From Lingula anatina (taxonomy: Eukaryota; Brachiopoda; Lingulata; Lingulida; Lingulidae): a stretch of 64,000 nucleotides of DNA. The stretch lies in assembly GCF_001039355.2 (NCBI RefSeq), contig NW_019773725.1, positions 474,368 to 538,367 on the forward strand, given 5' to 3'. The notes below the pieces were generated by a model. It searched no databases and was not told the origin of the DNA. It was given only the letters and a program-made list of their open reading frames with translations. Positions 23,495 through 42,307 of this stretch are shown here, piece after piece. A program made the translations under genes and the position numbers. How positions within the stretch are numbered: position 1 is the stretch's first letter; every line of letters starts with the position of its first letter.

Positions 23495-23639
23495 TGCAGG
23501 CCTACCCAACTACCAGACTCGGCACCGAATGATCCTGAATTCACTGGTAGATCAGACCACACTACCCATTTTCAAGGTCTGATCTACTGGTGAATTCCGG
23601 ATCATTCGGTGCCGAGTCTGGTCATTGGGTAGGCCTGCA
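23495..23639. repeat. 145-bp near-perfect palindrome
   Basis: The arms (about 23495-23558 and 23576-23639) pair over roughly 62 bases. The left begins TGCAGGCCTACCCAA and the right ends TTGGGTAGGCCTGCA, around a loop of about 16 bases. Likely a hairpin MITE, but no target duplication is clear. Confidence 0.8.
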
Positions 23640-24103
23640 TTGGATTGTTACACAAATAGTGACTATTTGGTTCAATGTTGCACACGTCTGATGTTTGCAT
23701 ATAACTGTTATGTATCACTTTTTAGTTACTGTTGATTGCTCTCCTCATGAAAGGGTCCCAAAGTATAAAACATGGGGAAAAAAATGGAACAAGTGAAAAT
23801 CATGCAAATGTTTCACAAGTTGTGTGTGAATTTCATTGACAGGACCAAGTATTATTTTATTTATTTATTTATTTATTGTTGGGGGAGGGGAGCAATGACC
23901 CATGAGAGAGTTAGACATGTAAAGTTGTAAACTGTGAAAAAAGAGAATTTATTTTCATCACTGTGAAGGTAATCAGAAATATCATTTCTATTTCAGAAGA
24001 CGAATGTCAAAGATTAAAGTGATGCCTGATACAGTAACTGCATTACCAGTGTGCCATATCAATATCAGTAACAACAACAACAGCGGTATTAGCTGTAATT
24101 ACA

Positions 24104-32074
<7,971 letters not shown>

Positions 32075-34602
32075 AATTAAAGAAAAAAAAATGAACAAAA
32101 AAAAAAAAAGAAAGTCTGTGTCTGCCAACTTATCCTATGTAAACTTATCCCTTGTGTAAATTTGAGGAATGGAAAAAGAAGTCTGACTCAAAGGGAGGTT
32201 GTATTTCATCAGTGATATAAAATGGTTCATGTTATTGAGAATTCATAGATGAGGTCAAGATTCTTAGGCTATTTTAAAAGCTCTAAATGAGGGTATAATT
32301 TGATTATAATAGATGCATCTCAGTAGTTCTAAGGCTCAGTTGTACGAGGCTCTAAATGGGCTTTTTTTTCTGCACAGATTTTCACCTTCAAACATAATAG
32401 GATTCAAAATCTGGATTCAAAATATATTTTTGAGATTTAAAAAAGATACAAAAGAAAAGCGAGAAAAAAATGTCCTAGTTCAGCCTTTATGTGCCATTGA
32501 TTGACAGACTTCTAGGAAAAGGATAGATTGCAAGAGTGGCTGCACTTATTGGCAGTTAAGCTTTTTTTTTGTGATTGGCTCCAGAAAAGAAAATAAGCCC
32601 AGAATTTGGTTTAAAATTTAAGACAAAAACTTATGCAATACTTTGAGTTCAAGATATCTTCACTGCACTTAAGTTATCATAGCCAAATCTTTCTTGTCAT
32701 AAAACGGACATAATATTTGGTTAATTTGGACTTTTATTGGTTTGGCTAGGGTCACAAATTTTCGTCAAGAAGGTTAGACGAATTATTGGGCTAAATATTT
32801 ATGTGAAACTAACCCCTTTTCAAAATTGAGGCATGTTCACAGTAAGACTTACTTGGGCTAAAATTTGGTTTGCCAATTAAAAAGTATTCTAGCCTAAAGA
32901 CCCAAAAAGAAAAAAAAAAATAAGCATCCTAGATCTAAAACAAAAGTGTAGCACCCCTCTTAGATAACAGAGTTTGTACTATTTTACAAAAGAGGTAAAA
33001 GTTCCAAAGACTGAGTAATGTTTCGATTTAAAATTGACAGCTATACAATTTGGTGAAAGGTAGAATAAACCTTTAGTATTAGACAGGATGGTTGTCTGTC
33101 TATTTCTGGTTTAAGTAAGTCCCTGTGTGAATGCGGCTGTAGGAAAGGTACTTAGGGCACACTGTATGTGTAGCAGTGGTGAGGTTTGTGAATTAAAATT
33201 TGATAAAACAAAAAATGCTATTTTAATGAGGTCATATTTTTGTACATTGAATGAAAACAGGACATGCAATGTCTACTTATTTTCAGCATTAAAGATACAG
33301 TACTGTAGGTAGACTTCTGGGTCAGAAAAAGAAAAAAGAATATAATGCTATAATTAGAGATTTTCTAGAGAGTTATGTTTGGTGACCAGTTGTTAATTCT
33401 CTTGCATCGATATGAAGAGGACTCGACCATTTCAGCATACCGGTCTAGAGCTAATACAGTGTAGGCATGCCTAGTTTGACTGTGATCTCTGCACCGTTAT
33501 TTAGATGAGTGCAGAGTTTATGGCTGCTTGAACAGTTTACCCTGTTATGTCGTGTTGCAGAACGTGGTCCATGCTTAATTTAGATTTAGAAAGAGGATAA
33601 GGTATAGAGGTAACTTCAAAGTTCAGCATTCAACCTTTGGTTCAGCCAGTTCAGTAGACTTTTGGTTAGTTGAAGCAGGCGGAAATAGGTAGCACTTAGT
33701 CAATTAAATCTTTAGTATATAGGGTATTATCTGGTGTTATTATTGGCACAACAATGCAAAATTGATGAGAAGAAGACGGTAGACGCATTACGGATGCGGG
33801 AAATTTCTCATCAGTAAATTAATTATGTAAAATTATGAACATTGAATATGCATTTAAAATTATGGGGTATGTTCTGATATTTTTTCCAGTATTATGGGAT
33901 CCCGTAAGTAGAAGAAAGTTACAAAACATGAAAGATGTACTAAACAAGTATATTGTATTTGAATATTTGTATATCTGCTCCTGAAATTGATAAAGAGCCG
34001 GTGACGCCAAATGAAAATAGCGTAACATTTAAGCAGACGTATTTGTCCAATCAGAATACTTATAAATATTTTATTGGCCATATTTTAATTGGCAGTTAGT
34101 AATCATATTTTACTGCCAGGAGCGCTGTCAAGCGTAAGTGCCAGGATATAAAATTAATGGGATATTAATCGGATAAGATTTGAACTTAGAAAAAAGGGCA
34201 TTTGGTAATGAACTTGATTTGTCGATAGCTGACAGTGCGTCTTTTATTCATGGACATATGGCAGCACGCGGAAATACGTTTTCCTAGCGAAGTACTACAT
34301 CGAACATGGTGTGCGTTTTCATTGTACATAAGCAATTATTATTTGACCGTAAGAGGAATGGAGCAACTATTTAAAACTTCCCGGAGAAGTTATGAGCGGT
34401 GTGATTTTATCTGCGTTATAATGGGATTTGCCAGACGTTACTGATATGAGGATAACGGCGCAGATGTGTTCAGGTTGCACTTGGAGCGTGCGTCTGTACT
34501 GTATATTTAAGGTGATTGTGTTTGTTTTTGGTGCTAAATGTTGATAGCATGTAGTGATGAAATAAATGGATCAAACATTTGAATAATCAAATCGGCGGTC
34601 GA

Positions 34603-34649
<47 letters not shown>

Positions 34650-35296
34650 CTTGCATAAATATACAATCTATTTTACCGGAAACGTGCGATAATAAATTGT
34701 TCCTAAATCGAACTACGGGGGACAGTGCATCCGAACCTTTAATAGTTCATGCAGATACAATGTAAGGAAAAAAAAAACAGTGTAAACCTGTGTCAGTTAT
34801 GTAAAAAGGATTTATTTTGCTTAAGTATCAATTTGAACGCGATGTAACTCGTACATGGCGGCATAAATCAAGATCTTTAGGAGACGTGTTAATGTAGATC
34901 TTCAATGCAATGTATCGTGCTCCATGTAAGTATTGTCACCTGCTACTTTCATTTGAAGGATTAAAGGCTACCGTCAAGACTGAGACATGTTCCTTATTGG
35001 GCTAGCGCTATCGAAATCAGAGTACTACATCGTCACTGATATGACATAAAGCTAACTGACAAGAAGCGGTGCTTAAAAACATCGCGTAGAGCAATCCACG
35101 GCTTCAAAGTAAAGTTTCACGCTATTTAAAAACTACAGCTGCTTACACGTACCAAAAGATGCACATGTGAATATATTATACGTTCTATTAAATCTTACCA
35201 GAAGTCAACATTTTGTGCACTGGATGATGCAAAGTCCTTTAAAAAGAATACGATTGAGGGCGATTAGTCATGTACACCTGACATTGTGTATTCACT
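32075..35296 (+). other. PI4KB 3' flank and intergenic
   Basis: AT-rich with no convincing exon. Candidate polyadenylation signals AATAAA are at 33064 and 34561. The true cleavage site is unknown. A (TTA)n microsatellite lies at about 34604-34650. Confidence 0.5.
34604..34650. repeat. (TTA)n microsatellite
   Basis: About 15 TTA units between PI4KB and the peroxidase gene. Confidence 0.95.
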
Positions 35297-36448
35297 TTAC
35301 TCAGCGGGCACTTCAAACAGCGACTGCGCCTCGTAGCCTCTGTGCGTCATTTTAGCGTACGCAGCGTCGTAATCCCGTAGGAAGGCAGCATTATCGGCAA
35401 TGTACTCGTCTACAATGTCGGCGGTGGACATGTACGTTGTCCTGGGACAGTCGGTGTTGAGGGTCTTACACGAAGTCTCCTCGCCGTTCTCGTCAGGCTT
35501 GATATCGCGATACAGGCACATGTCGGAGTTCAGCATGAAATTGAGCCGACCACGCCCACCGCCGCCACCACCACCGCCGCCGCCTTGTCGTTTTTGGCGA
35601 TGGTTGCTGGCCATTTCCGCTTGTTCGTCGACGTCAGCGAGCTTGCGTAGGATTTCACGTAGGAGAGACGAGGGGTTTGGGCCTGCTGTGTCTGTGTCAA
35701 AGTCTTGTGCTGTTGCAGTTCGTTGTTGAGTAGAGTCTTGTTGCCTGGTTCGTACAGCGTTTGTTGTCCACTGCCAATGGTTATCGCCAACGTCCATCTG
35801 ACCAAATGACTGCTCCTTGAGATTGCGGTAATACTCGTTGTCGAAAAGGTCTCGAACCGTTGTCCACCGTCCGCTGAAACCGGACTGAGTGGGATCGGCG
35901 CGGCCTACCGTGTGGGCACCCATCAGGGCAACAACATCGCGAGCCTCCATGTCGAAATTGTCCTTGAAGTACCCCAAGGTGTTCTCAATGCCTTCCAGAG
36001 AGCTTGGGAAGTTGTCCATCGCACTCGTGGTAGGGGACGTGGCGCAATCCTCGCGGCCCCAGCGAAAGGGGGTCGTGACCGTGGCTCCCCGGCCCATCTC
36101 TGTTGCCACCACGCCGGCAAGGGCCCAGAAATCGGCCCTGGATATCACGCCGGTCAATCTGTTTCGATCATAAAGGTTCTCAATGCGCCGATGGATATTT
36201 CCGAGGCCGAGGTTTGCCGGATCGTCCAGGTTTATGCACCCGTCGCACCTCTCGCTCACGCAGTCATGGAAGGCCAAGCGGATGGCGGACGCGACCAGAG
36301 GACGCTGGAGGCCACCGTCGGGGTTTCTGTTGAAAGTTCCGTTGATGAGGTCAGTTAGCAAGGACTTGGCACGGTCGTATTCGGCTCTGGTGAGACCGTG
36401 CACCGCCACTGCACAGAGGGCGGCCGAGACGATCAGTACTCGCAGCAT
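35297..36448 (-). CDS. Secreted haem peroxidase, plant/fungal/bacterial superfamily, intronless
   Basis: A single open frame of 383 aa with no introns. It starts at MLRVLIVSAALCAVAVHG, a clear signal peptide; an upstream in-frame extension lacks an ATG. The distal haem motif is IRLAFHDC (Arg57, His61), the proximal His179 is in DVVALMGAHTVG, and LNSDMCLYRD (Asp309) is the His-partner Asp as in cytochrome c peroxidase and ascorbate peroxidase. The C-terminus (FLRDYDAAYAKM) also fits. A ten-Gly tract (289-298) preceded by RQKR, a possible furin site, interrupts the region before Asp309. The family oxidises small substrates with hydrogen peroxide. The substrate here is unknown. Similar ascorbate-peroxidase-like genes are known in some cnidarians and molluscs. 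The CDS is visibly GC-rich against AT-rich flanks. Lack of introns could mean retroposition or horizontal origin. Confidence 0.9.
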   Translation of the reverse strand: MLRVLIVSAALCAVAVHGLTRAEYDRAKSLLTDLINGTFNRNPDGGLQRPLVASAIRLAFHDCVSERCDGCINLDDPANLGLGNIHRRIENLYDRNRLTGVISRADFWALAGVVATEMGRGATVTTPFRWGREDCATSPTTSAMDNFPSSLEGIENTLGYFKDNFDMEARDVVALMGAHTVGRADPTQSGFSGRWTTVRDLFDNEYYRNLKEQSFGQMDVGDNHWQWTTNAVRTRQQDSTQQRTATAQDFDTDTAGPNPSSLLREILRKLADVDEQAEMASNHRQKRQGGGGGGGGGGRGRLNFMLNSDMCLYRDIKPDENGEETSCKTLNTDCPRTTYMSTADIVDEYIADNAAFLRDYDAAYAKMTHRGYEAQSLFEVPAE

Positions 36449-38551
36449 CTTCGGCCAAAGTAGAGTGTAGCGCAACACTTCTCGCTGTCTGTTATGAAGG
36501 CTTCATACTCAATGGATAGTTTTGTACCTGGCGAGTATCCTTTGTCCAGTTTTTATTGGAGGATATCTTATTCAACCAAGGCAGGTTTACACGTTAACTC
36601 TAATGTAGTCCGATCCTGCTCAACACCTATCCGAGCCACACCCAAAGACTTACGTTTACCCCTAAGTCGTTCTTAAGCTTCATCCAGACAAAGTTTTTCT
36701 ACTTTAGGTAATTAATCAATAAGTTTGCCATAGTTACACGTACATCCTTTAAAAACAAAAGAATCCGACCTTGGGGCGTCCTGTTTTCCCCAGTATAAGC
36801 CAAGTTTTTACAATGACGCCTATGGTATGTTAAGGACACTCAACCTTGAAATGGCAGCGTTACGGAGCTTGAGTACGTTGTCATCGCGTCACGACGTTAT
36901 TAAATTTATGCTTACAATATTACTCTTAAAGTTACTTAGCCTTGAAATTAAACGTACTAGGTGCCACAATAATCCCTCTGCTGTCGGAGTGTTACCATTG
37001 TTGTCGTGAATATTATTATATCAATTGAATAAGCATTTGATATATTCACCTATGAATAGTCATTTGGCAAATAATGCCACATTTTGTTCTATTCTTGAGG
37101 TGAAAGCATCGTATTCACGACTCACTTTCTTTTAGACAACATTGACGTAAATCCCATAAGCAATTCCCTCAAAAGCAATGACGTGCTTATTTAAAAATCA
37201 CGGAAAAACCAGTGAACTTCAGTATTTAGAAGGGGGAAAGGAGCACGTCATATTAACAGGTACATGTAGTTTAAGACAAAAAAGTAGTTGTTTGACAGGC
37301 AATACTCGATTGTATTACCGATACCCAATTTATACTGATCTTGCTTATCCGTATTAAAACCAGCATCATTTTGATGTGAGCACTCCCCCCTCCCCCCATC
37401 CAACTTTAGACATTACACATTAAAGGAAAAATCTGAATTATTTCAAAATGAATCTTAGGCGGCAGAATGGATGGTTTCGTTGGTAATTTAAATATTTGAC
37501 GTGTACCCTTGTGTTTAATGTACCTTTTCACTACGATGTACAAGCCAGACAACCTGTTAACGTCGGACATCCATCTTATCCATCTTGTATCAGTTAAAGC
37601 CCCAGTGCAATTCCCATCAGCCTATTTCCATGTCTTAATTAGTCAATACACTTGGCTGAAACATTTTGACACGATACATCGTATTATTAACATCACACTT
37701 ATTTAAATCTTTTTACACCGTGAACACAAAAAGACGAATTTCATAGAATAAAACTTATCAAAACAACATCCACATCGAATACGTCAAACAGGGTCGTACA
37801 TGTACCAGGGTATCTTAATCGAATCGTGCTCAAAGTCGTGTAAGGTGGACACCGCGGGTCGATTTACACAAGGCATATTTAGCCCGAAGTTTGGCCCAAA
37901 CTTTTAGACCGAAAATGTAGGCTAGTTCTGTTCGAAGAGTACAGCAGTCCACTTAGATAATGCACGTAATGGTGTGGGACATAAGTCATGCCTTTTTTGT
38001 TATGAAACTGACACAGTGCTTTGTTTTATTGTTCTGTTTCTGATGTACCTTTTGTCTCAAAAGACAAATATACTCTTTAAAAGTTTGGACCAAAGTTCGG
38101 ACTATGCTTCTTTTGTGAAACAGGTCCTGTCGAGGCCCAGTTGTCTGCTCTATCGGTGACTTGATCGGTCAAGAGGCCAGGGTGACACCTATGGTGTCTG
38201 ACCATTCCACGGACGGTGATCAAGGCAGTATCAGGGACGCGTATACCATTGACTTTATTTGAACGGAATTAAGTGAATATGTAGTCCTCTCTTTTTCTCT
38301 TTCTTTCTTTCTTTATTTCTTTCTTTCTTTCAAAGATGAAATGGAGAGAGAAGAGTGAGGGAGAGAGTGAGAGAGTGAGAGGGGTAAAATGGAAAGAGGG
38401 AAAGGGGAAGGGAGAAAGAGAGAGAGAGAGGGCAGTATCCGCGGCCAATACACAGATGACTCACGAAGTGTACGAAATTAAATACACATTTTCCTGTTTT
38501 GTTCATCAAAGAGAAGTTGAGTCATGACTGAATGGCAAACATCATAATGCT

Positions 38552-38716
38552 GGCCCGTAGCCAGGCGGCGTCCGGGGGGTTCGAAAGAACCGCCCCTTTT
38601 GCTGGGAAAAGGTCCACTCTAGGTAAAAATTGATCTAGGTACATGACGTTTTTATGGGAAAAGGTCCACTTTTTCAAAAAAAAGAACCCCCCTTTTGAAA
38701 TTACTGGCTACGGGCC
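38552..38716. mobile_element. Short TIR element (165 bp)
   Basis: The ends GGCCCGTAGCCAG and CTGGCTACGGGCC are exact inverted repeats, with ATAATG on both sides (38544-38549, 38718-38723) as a possible target duplication. The interior repeats GGGAAAAGGTCCACT twice. Confidence 0.7.
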
Positions 38717-39902
38717 TATAATGATGCACTCACTGAGAGTGGAGAGAGAGAGAGAAAATCGAATCCATTTATAACACAGCTTATTAACAAGTGTCACGCA
38801 GAGTGCAAGCGGACAGTTTCATTCTATAACAGCAGATAATATCTGCAACTATATTCTAATGTTGGCAAATACACAGAATCGAACGTTTTGTTTGAGAAAC
38901 CGCTGCCGACCAGAGCACGTATTTATAAGTTAATTTATCGCGTTTTAAAGGGTTTTGATTCTGGAGACACAAATATCTTCTTTTGCACTCCCCATGTCAA
39001 AAGTAAGATCTCAATGTACACAGAAAGTGAAGAACTGACGCCTTGTTGGGTTACCCACCACATACTAAAGCACTTTCTAGTATACGTGATCACCAGGTAT
39101 TTTTAATGAGCAGGCTTGATCTTATTTTATTAAATCTTATCAACAGATCATATTTATTTTCATTTTATACATTATGTAAGAGGGAAAGGAATAGGGTTTA
39201 ACTTTATAAAAATAACATCAAAATGTTAGTTTCGGAAATCTGAAGGGGGGGGGGGCTGTCCTGCTCCATCTCCCTTGTATGATTCGGCATGACAGGTCCA
39301 TATACAAAATTGTACGTGACTTAGTGATAACACGTGTTCCTGAGCGAGCGAGACAGAGAGAGAAAGGAAGAGAAAGAGAGAGAGAGAAAAAAAAAGAAAA
39401 AGAGCTACAGAGAGAGAAAGAAAGCACGCACACACACACACATCATTTTTTTCACCCAAGCCTACCCACTCTACCACGTAACTTCAACGGACATCATCTC
39501 ACAGACAATGAAAACCTATATCCGATCACGTGCGTGACAGACACCACATTAATATCCGTACATTAGCTTATTTATCAATCAAAAATGGCAAAATTGTGTG
39601 ATTTCCGTTGGACTAAGGAGCACTGCAATTGCGAGGCAAGTTGAGTAAATTTAAACGTGAACCTGTAAATCTTTGAAACATGACGCTTTATTTTGATGTC
39701 GGCAGGTTGTCTTTATCTCGTTTTGAATGACACATTGAAGCGTGAATAACAAGGCGTTGCACTATCTGTTCGTATTCCCTTCACAGATGAGACAAAAATG
39801 CTCAACATTTTAAACAAGTACAAAATATATGTAACAAAAACAAATGCATTTTACGGTGTCCAAATCAATCCATAGCTGTGCATATAAACCAAGAATCGTG
39901 GC

Positions 39903-39912
39903 ATATTTAAGG
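39903..39912 (+). promoter_or_regulatory. TATA-like box of the Cys-rich protein gene
   Basis: ATATTTAAGG lies 49 bases before the ATG at 39961, a spacing compatible with a short 5' UTR. Inferred from position only. Confidence 0.35.
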
Positions 39913-39960
39913 ATACTTTAGCCAGCGACACGCAAAAGTCTCATTTTGCGAAGTTAGCTC

Positions 39961-40302
39961 ATGATGGTCTTTTCAAGAGTTTTGGTATTTCTGCTTCTTG
40001 CTGTCTCCCACAGCGCATACGGAGCAACCACAAGTCGTAATCCCCTGACGATAGTTCTGCCAGAGGTTTGTATTTCTGGGATAATTTTGAAACGCCAGGA
40101 GCAACAGGGCAACTGCATTTTTAAAACTATATTTTCGTATATTACTCTGAAAATGAAATAGGCGGATTTTGAAGAAAAACAGCTCCAAAATTAACGCTCG
40201 TGTTGATCATTTTTCAGCGTTGTTTGATCCTTCTCATTTTAATAGCATTAAATTTTCATTAAAACTTACAAGGGTAAGACTTATTATTATTATTATCATT
40301 AT

Positions 40303-40353
<51 letters not shown>

Positions 40354-42272
40354 TAGTAGTAGTAGTAATTTCGTGCGCCTATATAGGTTATTTATAAAAA
40401 AAATACATGTATATGGAAATCATAAAATAGAAGGAATTCGAAAATGCTTTGGTTATCATTATCTTTGTCAGTTGTCATTCATGTATTCAGGGTGTTGACA
40501 GTCAAACCGACCTCCCAACATGTACTCCTACACAAGTATGCAGCGAGGTGCGTCCGTATCTCCCGGCGTGGCTCTCCACCGCCAGGTCTTCACAAATGAG
40601 AGACGTCACATGGTTGCCACGCAACGCTACCCTGTTCTGTAAGTGCCCGGATGAAGCCTCGCCCTGTGCGACTTCGTTTGGGTTTGACTCACTCTCAGGG
40701 CAAATATATAATGGCGCCAAGTTGCACACGTGTGGAGCACCGTCTCCTGTGCCCTACTGCGCCTTTTCAACCCCGGGAGTTCTAAAGAAAGAACCTGTTA
40801 AAAACGCTGCAGGGAAGGATACGGTGAAAATTGAATTGAGCTGTAGGTGCCCCGGCGACAGCAGAGCCGTGTTTTCAGATCCAAAGCTGGAAATCACGAC
40901 ATTTGAAAACGAGATAAAGACTGTGGATATCTCGTGTGAAAGGGTAAATATATAAACATTTTCCTATAAATGAAAATGAAAACTTATCTTTTATTATTAA
41001 TAATGTATGAATGGTATAAATTTAGGAGGCATTGGGGGGGGGGGAGGGTTTATTCCTTCAATGACGAAACGAGTGGATGCTCTAAAGGGTAAAACTGACA
41101 AATAAACAAGGAAACAAACTTAAAATACATTTAAAAGCCAGTTTCTAAGGTGTTAATTTGAAACCCTCAATGTTGCGATAAAAGCGAGGGTGCCGTTACA
41201 ATGGCAGATCCAGGGAGTGGCCTTCTTATTATACTTGTAGTTAGAATATTTTCGTCGAATTTTATACTTGCGGAGTACCGTTAGGGGATTACCCGCTGAT
41301 GTTTTGAGCCCACTGTAAGAGCATTCAGAACAGCGGACGAACAGACCCGCGGATCAAATATGGCCGATCCACTTGAATGCTTGTTGCGTATTCAGTGTCT
41401 AACCGGAAATTAACCGGCAAGCTTTTTAGTGAGTCGCTTTACTTGATCTGCAGGTCTGTTAGTCAGTTGTTCTGAATGCAACAGTTTTGTCAAGCATCTT
41501 ACCGTTGTCAGGTGTCAGAAATTTGTAGCATTGAAAACGATGCTGAGTCTCCTCAATGTTTGGACGTGTCTTACGAGTACGGGGACGAGAGCCAAATCGT
41601 ACTGGGAGATGTTTCAAGGCCTTGCAGGTAATGTTATGGGTAACGTGATGACTTACCGCTATATAATGACGTAAACGTAATAGGAAAATGACGTGGTGAT
41701 TCGTTCTTTGTGTCATAAAAAATGAATGATGAAATACGAATGTCAACTCGCAATTTATGTTATCTCCAAGACTCGTCAGTGAATATAACCTGACCTGTGA
41801 CGTAACCAAATAATGACGTTAAATATCTGCATTCTTCAGTTGTGATCAACATATTTGGATGGTGATAATGAAGTAGTCTTCCTCTTTAGGACTGGAAACT
41901 CAAATACTTTCAGAATCTCTCGATTTTTCTTTCTGTTAACGTTTCTAGGTGTCCCGGTGGGAACACTTGTTTACAGTATTATCGCCATTGGTCTCGGTTA
42001 ATGCAAGAAGCAAGAACTGCCATAAGACGGAACCGCAAGACAATTTCACCTAGCATGATGCAGAGATTTAATTATCGTGTAAAGAGAAAAGAGCTGTTGC
42101 CATTATGTTTTCCTGTAAGTATCTTATTTTGATAATTTGAATTCATATTTAATAATTGAAATTAGAGCTTCCATTAATCTATTCTATTTTTCTATAAATC
42201 TGTAGGCCTATAGAATATTTTGTTACGGCAATTTTTTAACAGAAAAATGATCAAATAAAAATGCACACACTT

Positions 42273-42307
<35 letters not shown>

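Larger units (their letters stand above)
17820..23997 (+). other. PI4KB upstream region or first intron, repeat-bearing
   Basis: No coding exon recognised. It holds a small inverted duplication (18526-18608), poly-T/poly-G tracts (about 19030-19050, 19626-19659), a GA microsatellite (20202-20250) and two MITEs (20536-20795, 21013-21247). A 145-bp palindrome lies at 23495-23639. Part of it (17820-19075) is duplicated as 8901-10389. Confidence 0.55.
36449..39960. other. Intergenic, peroxidase upstream region
   Basis: No gene seen. Upstream of the peroxidase, on the minus strand, CCAATAAAAAC occurs about 100 bases before the ATG. A short TIR element is at 38552-38716. GA-rich stretches lie at about 38340-38430 and 39345-39425. 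Confidence 0.5.

Noticed and set aside
35400-36470. Several plus-strand open frames of 60-148 codons
   Set aside because: They are antisense shadows of the GC-rich peroxidase CDS.
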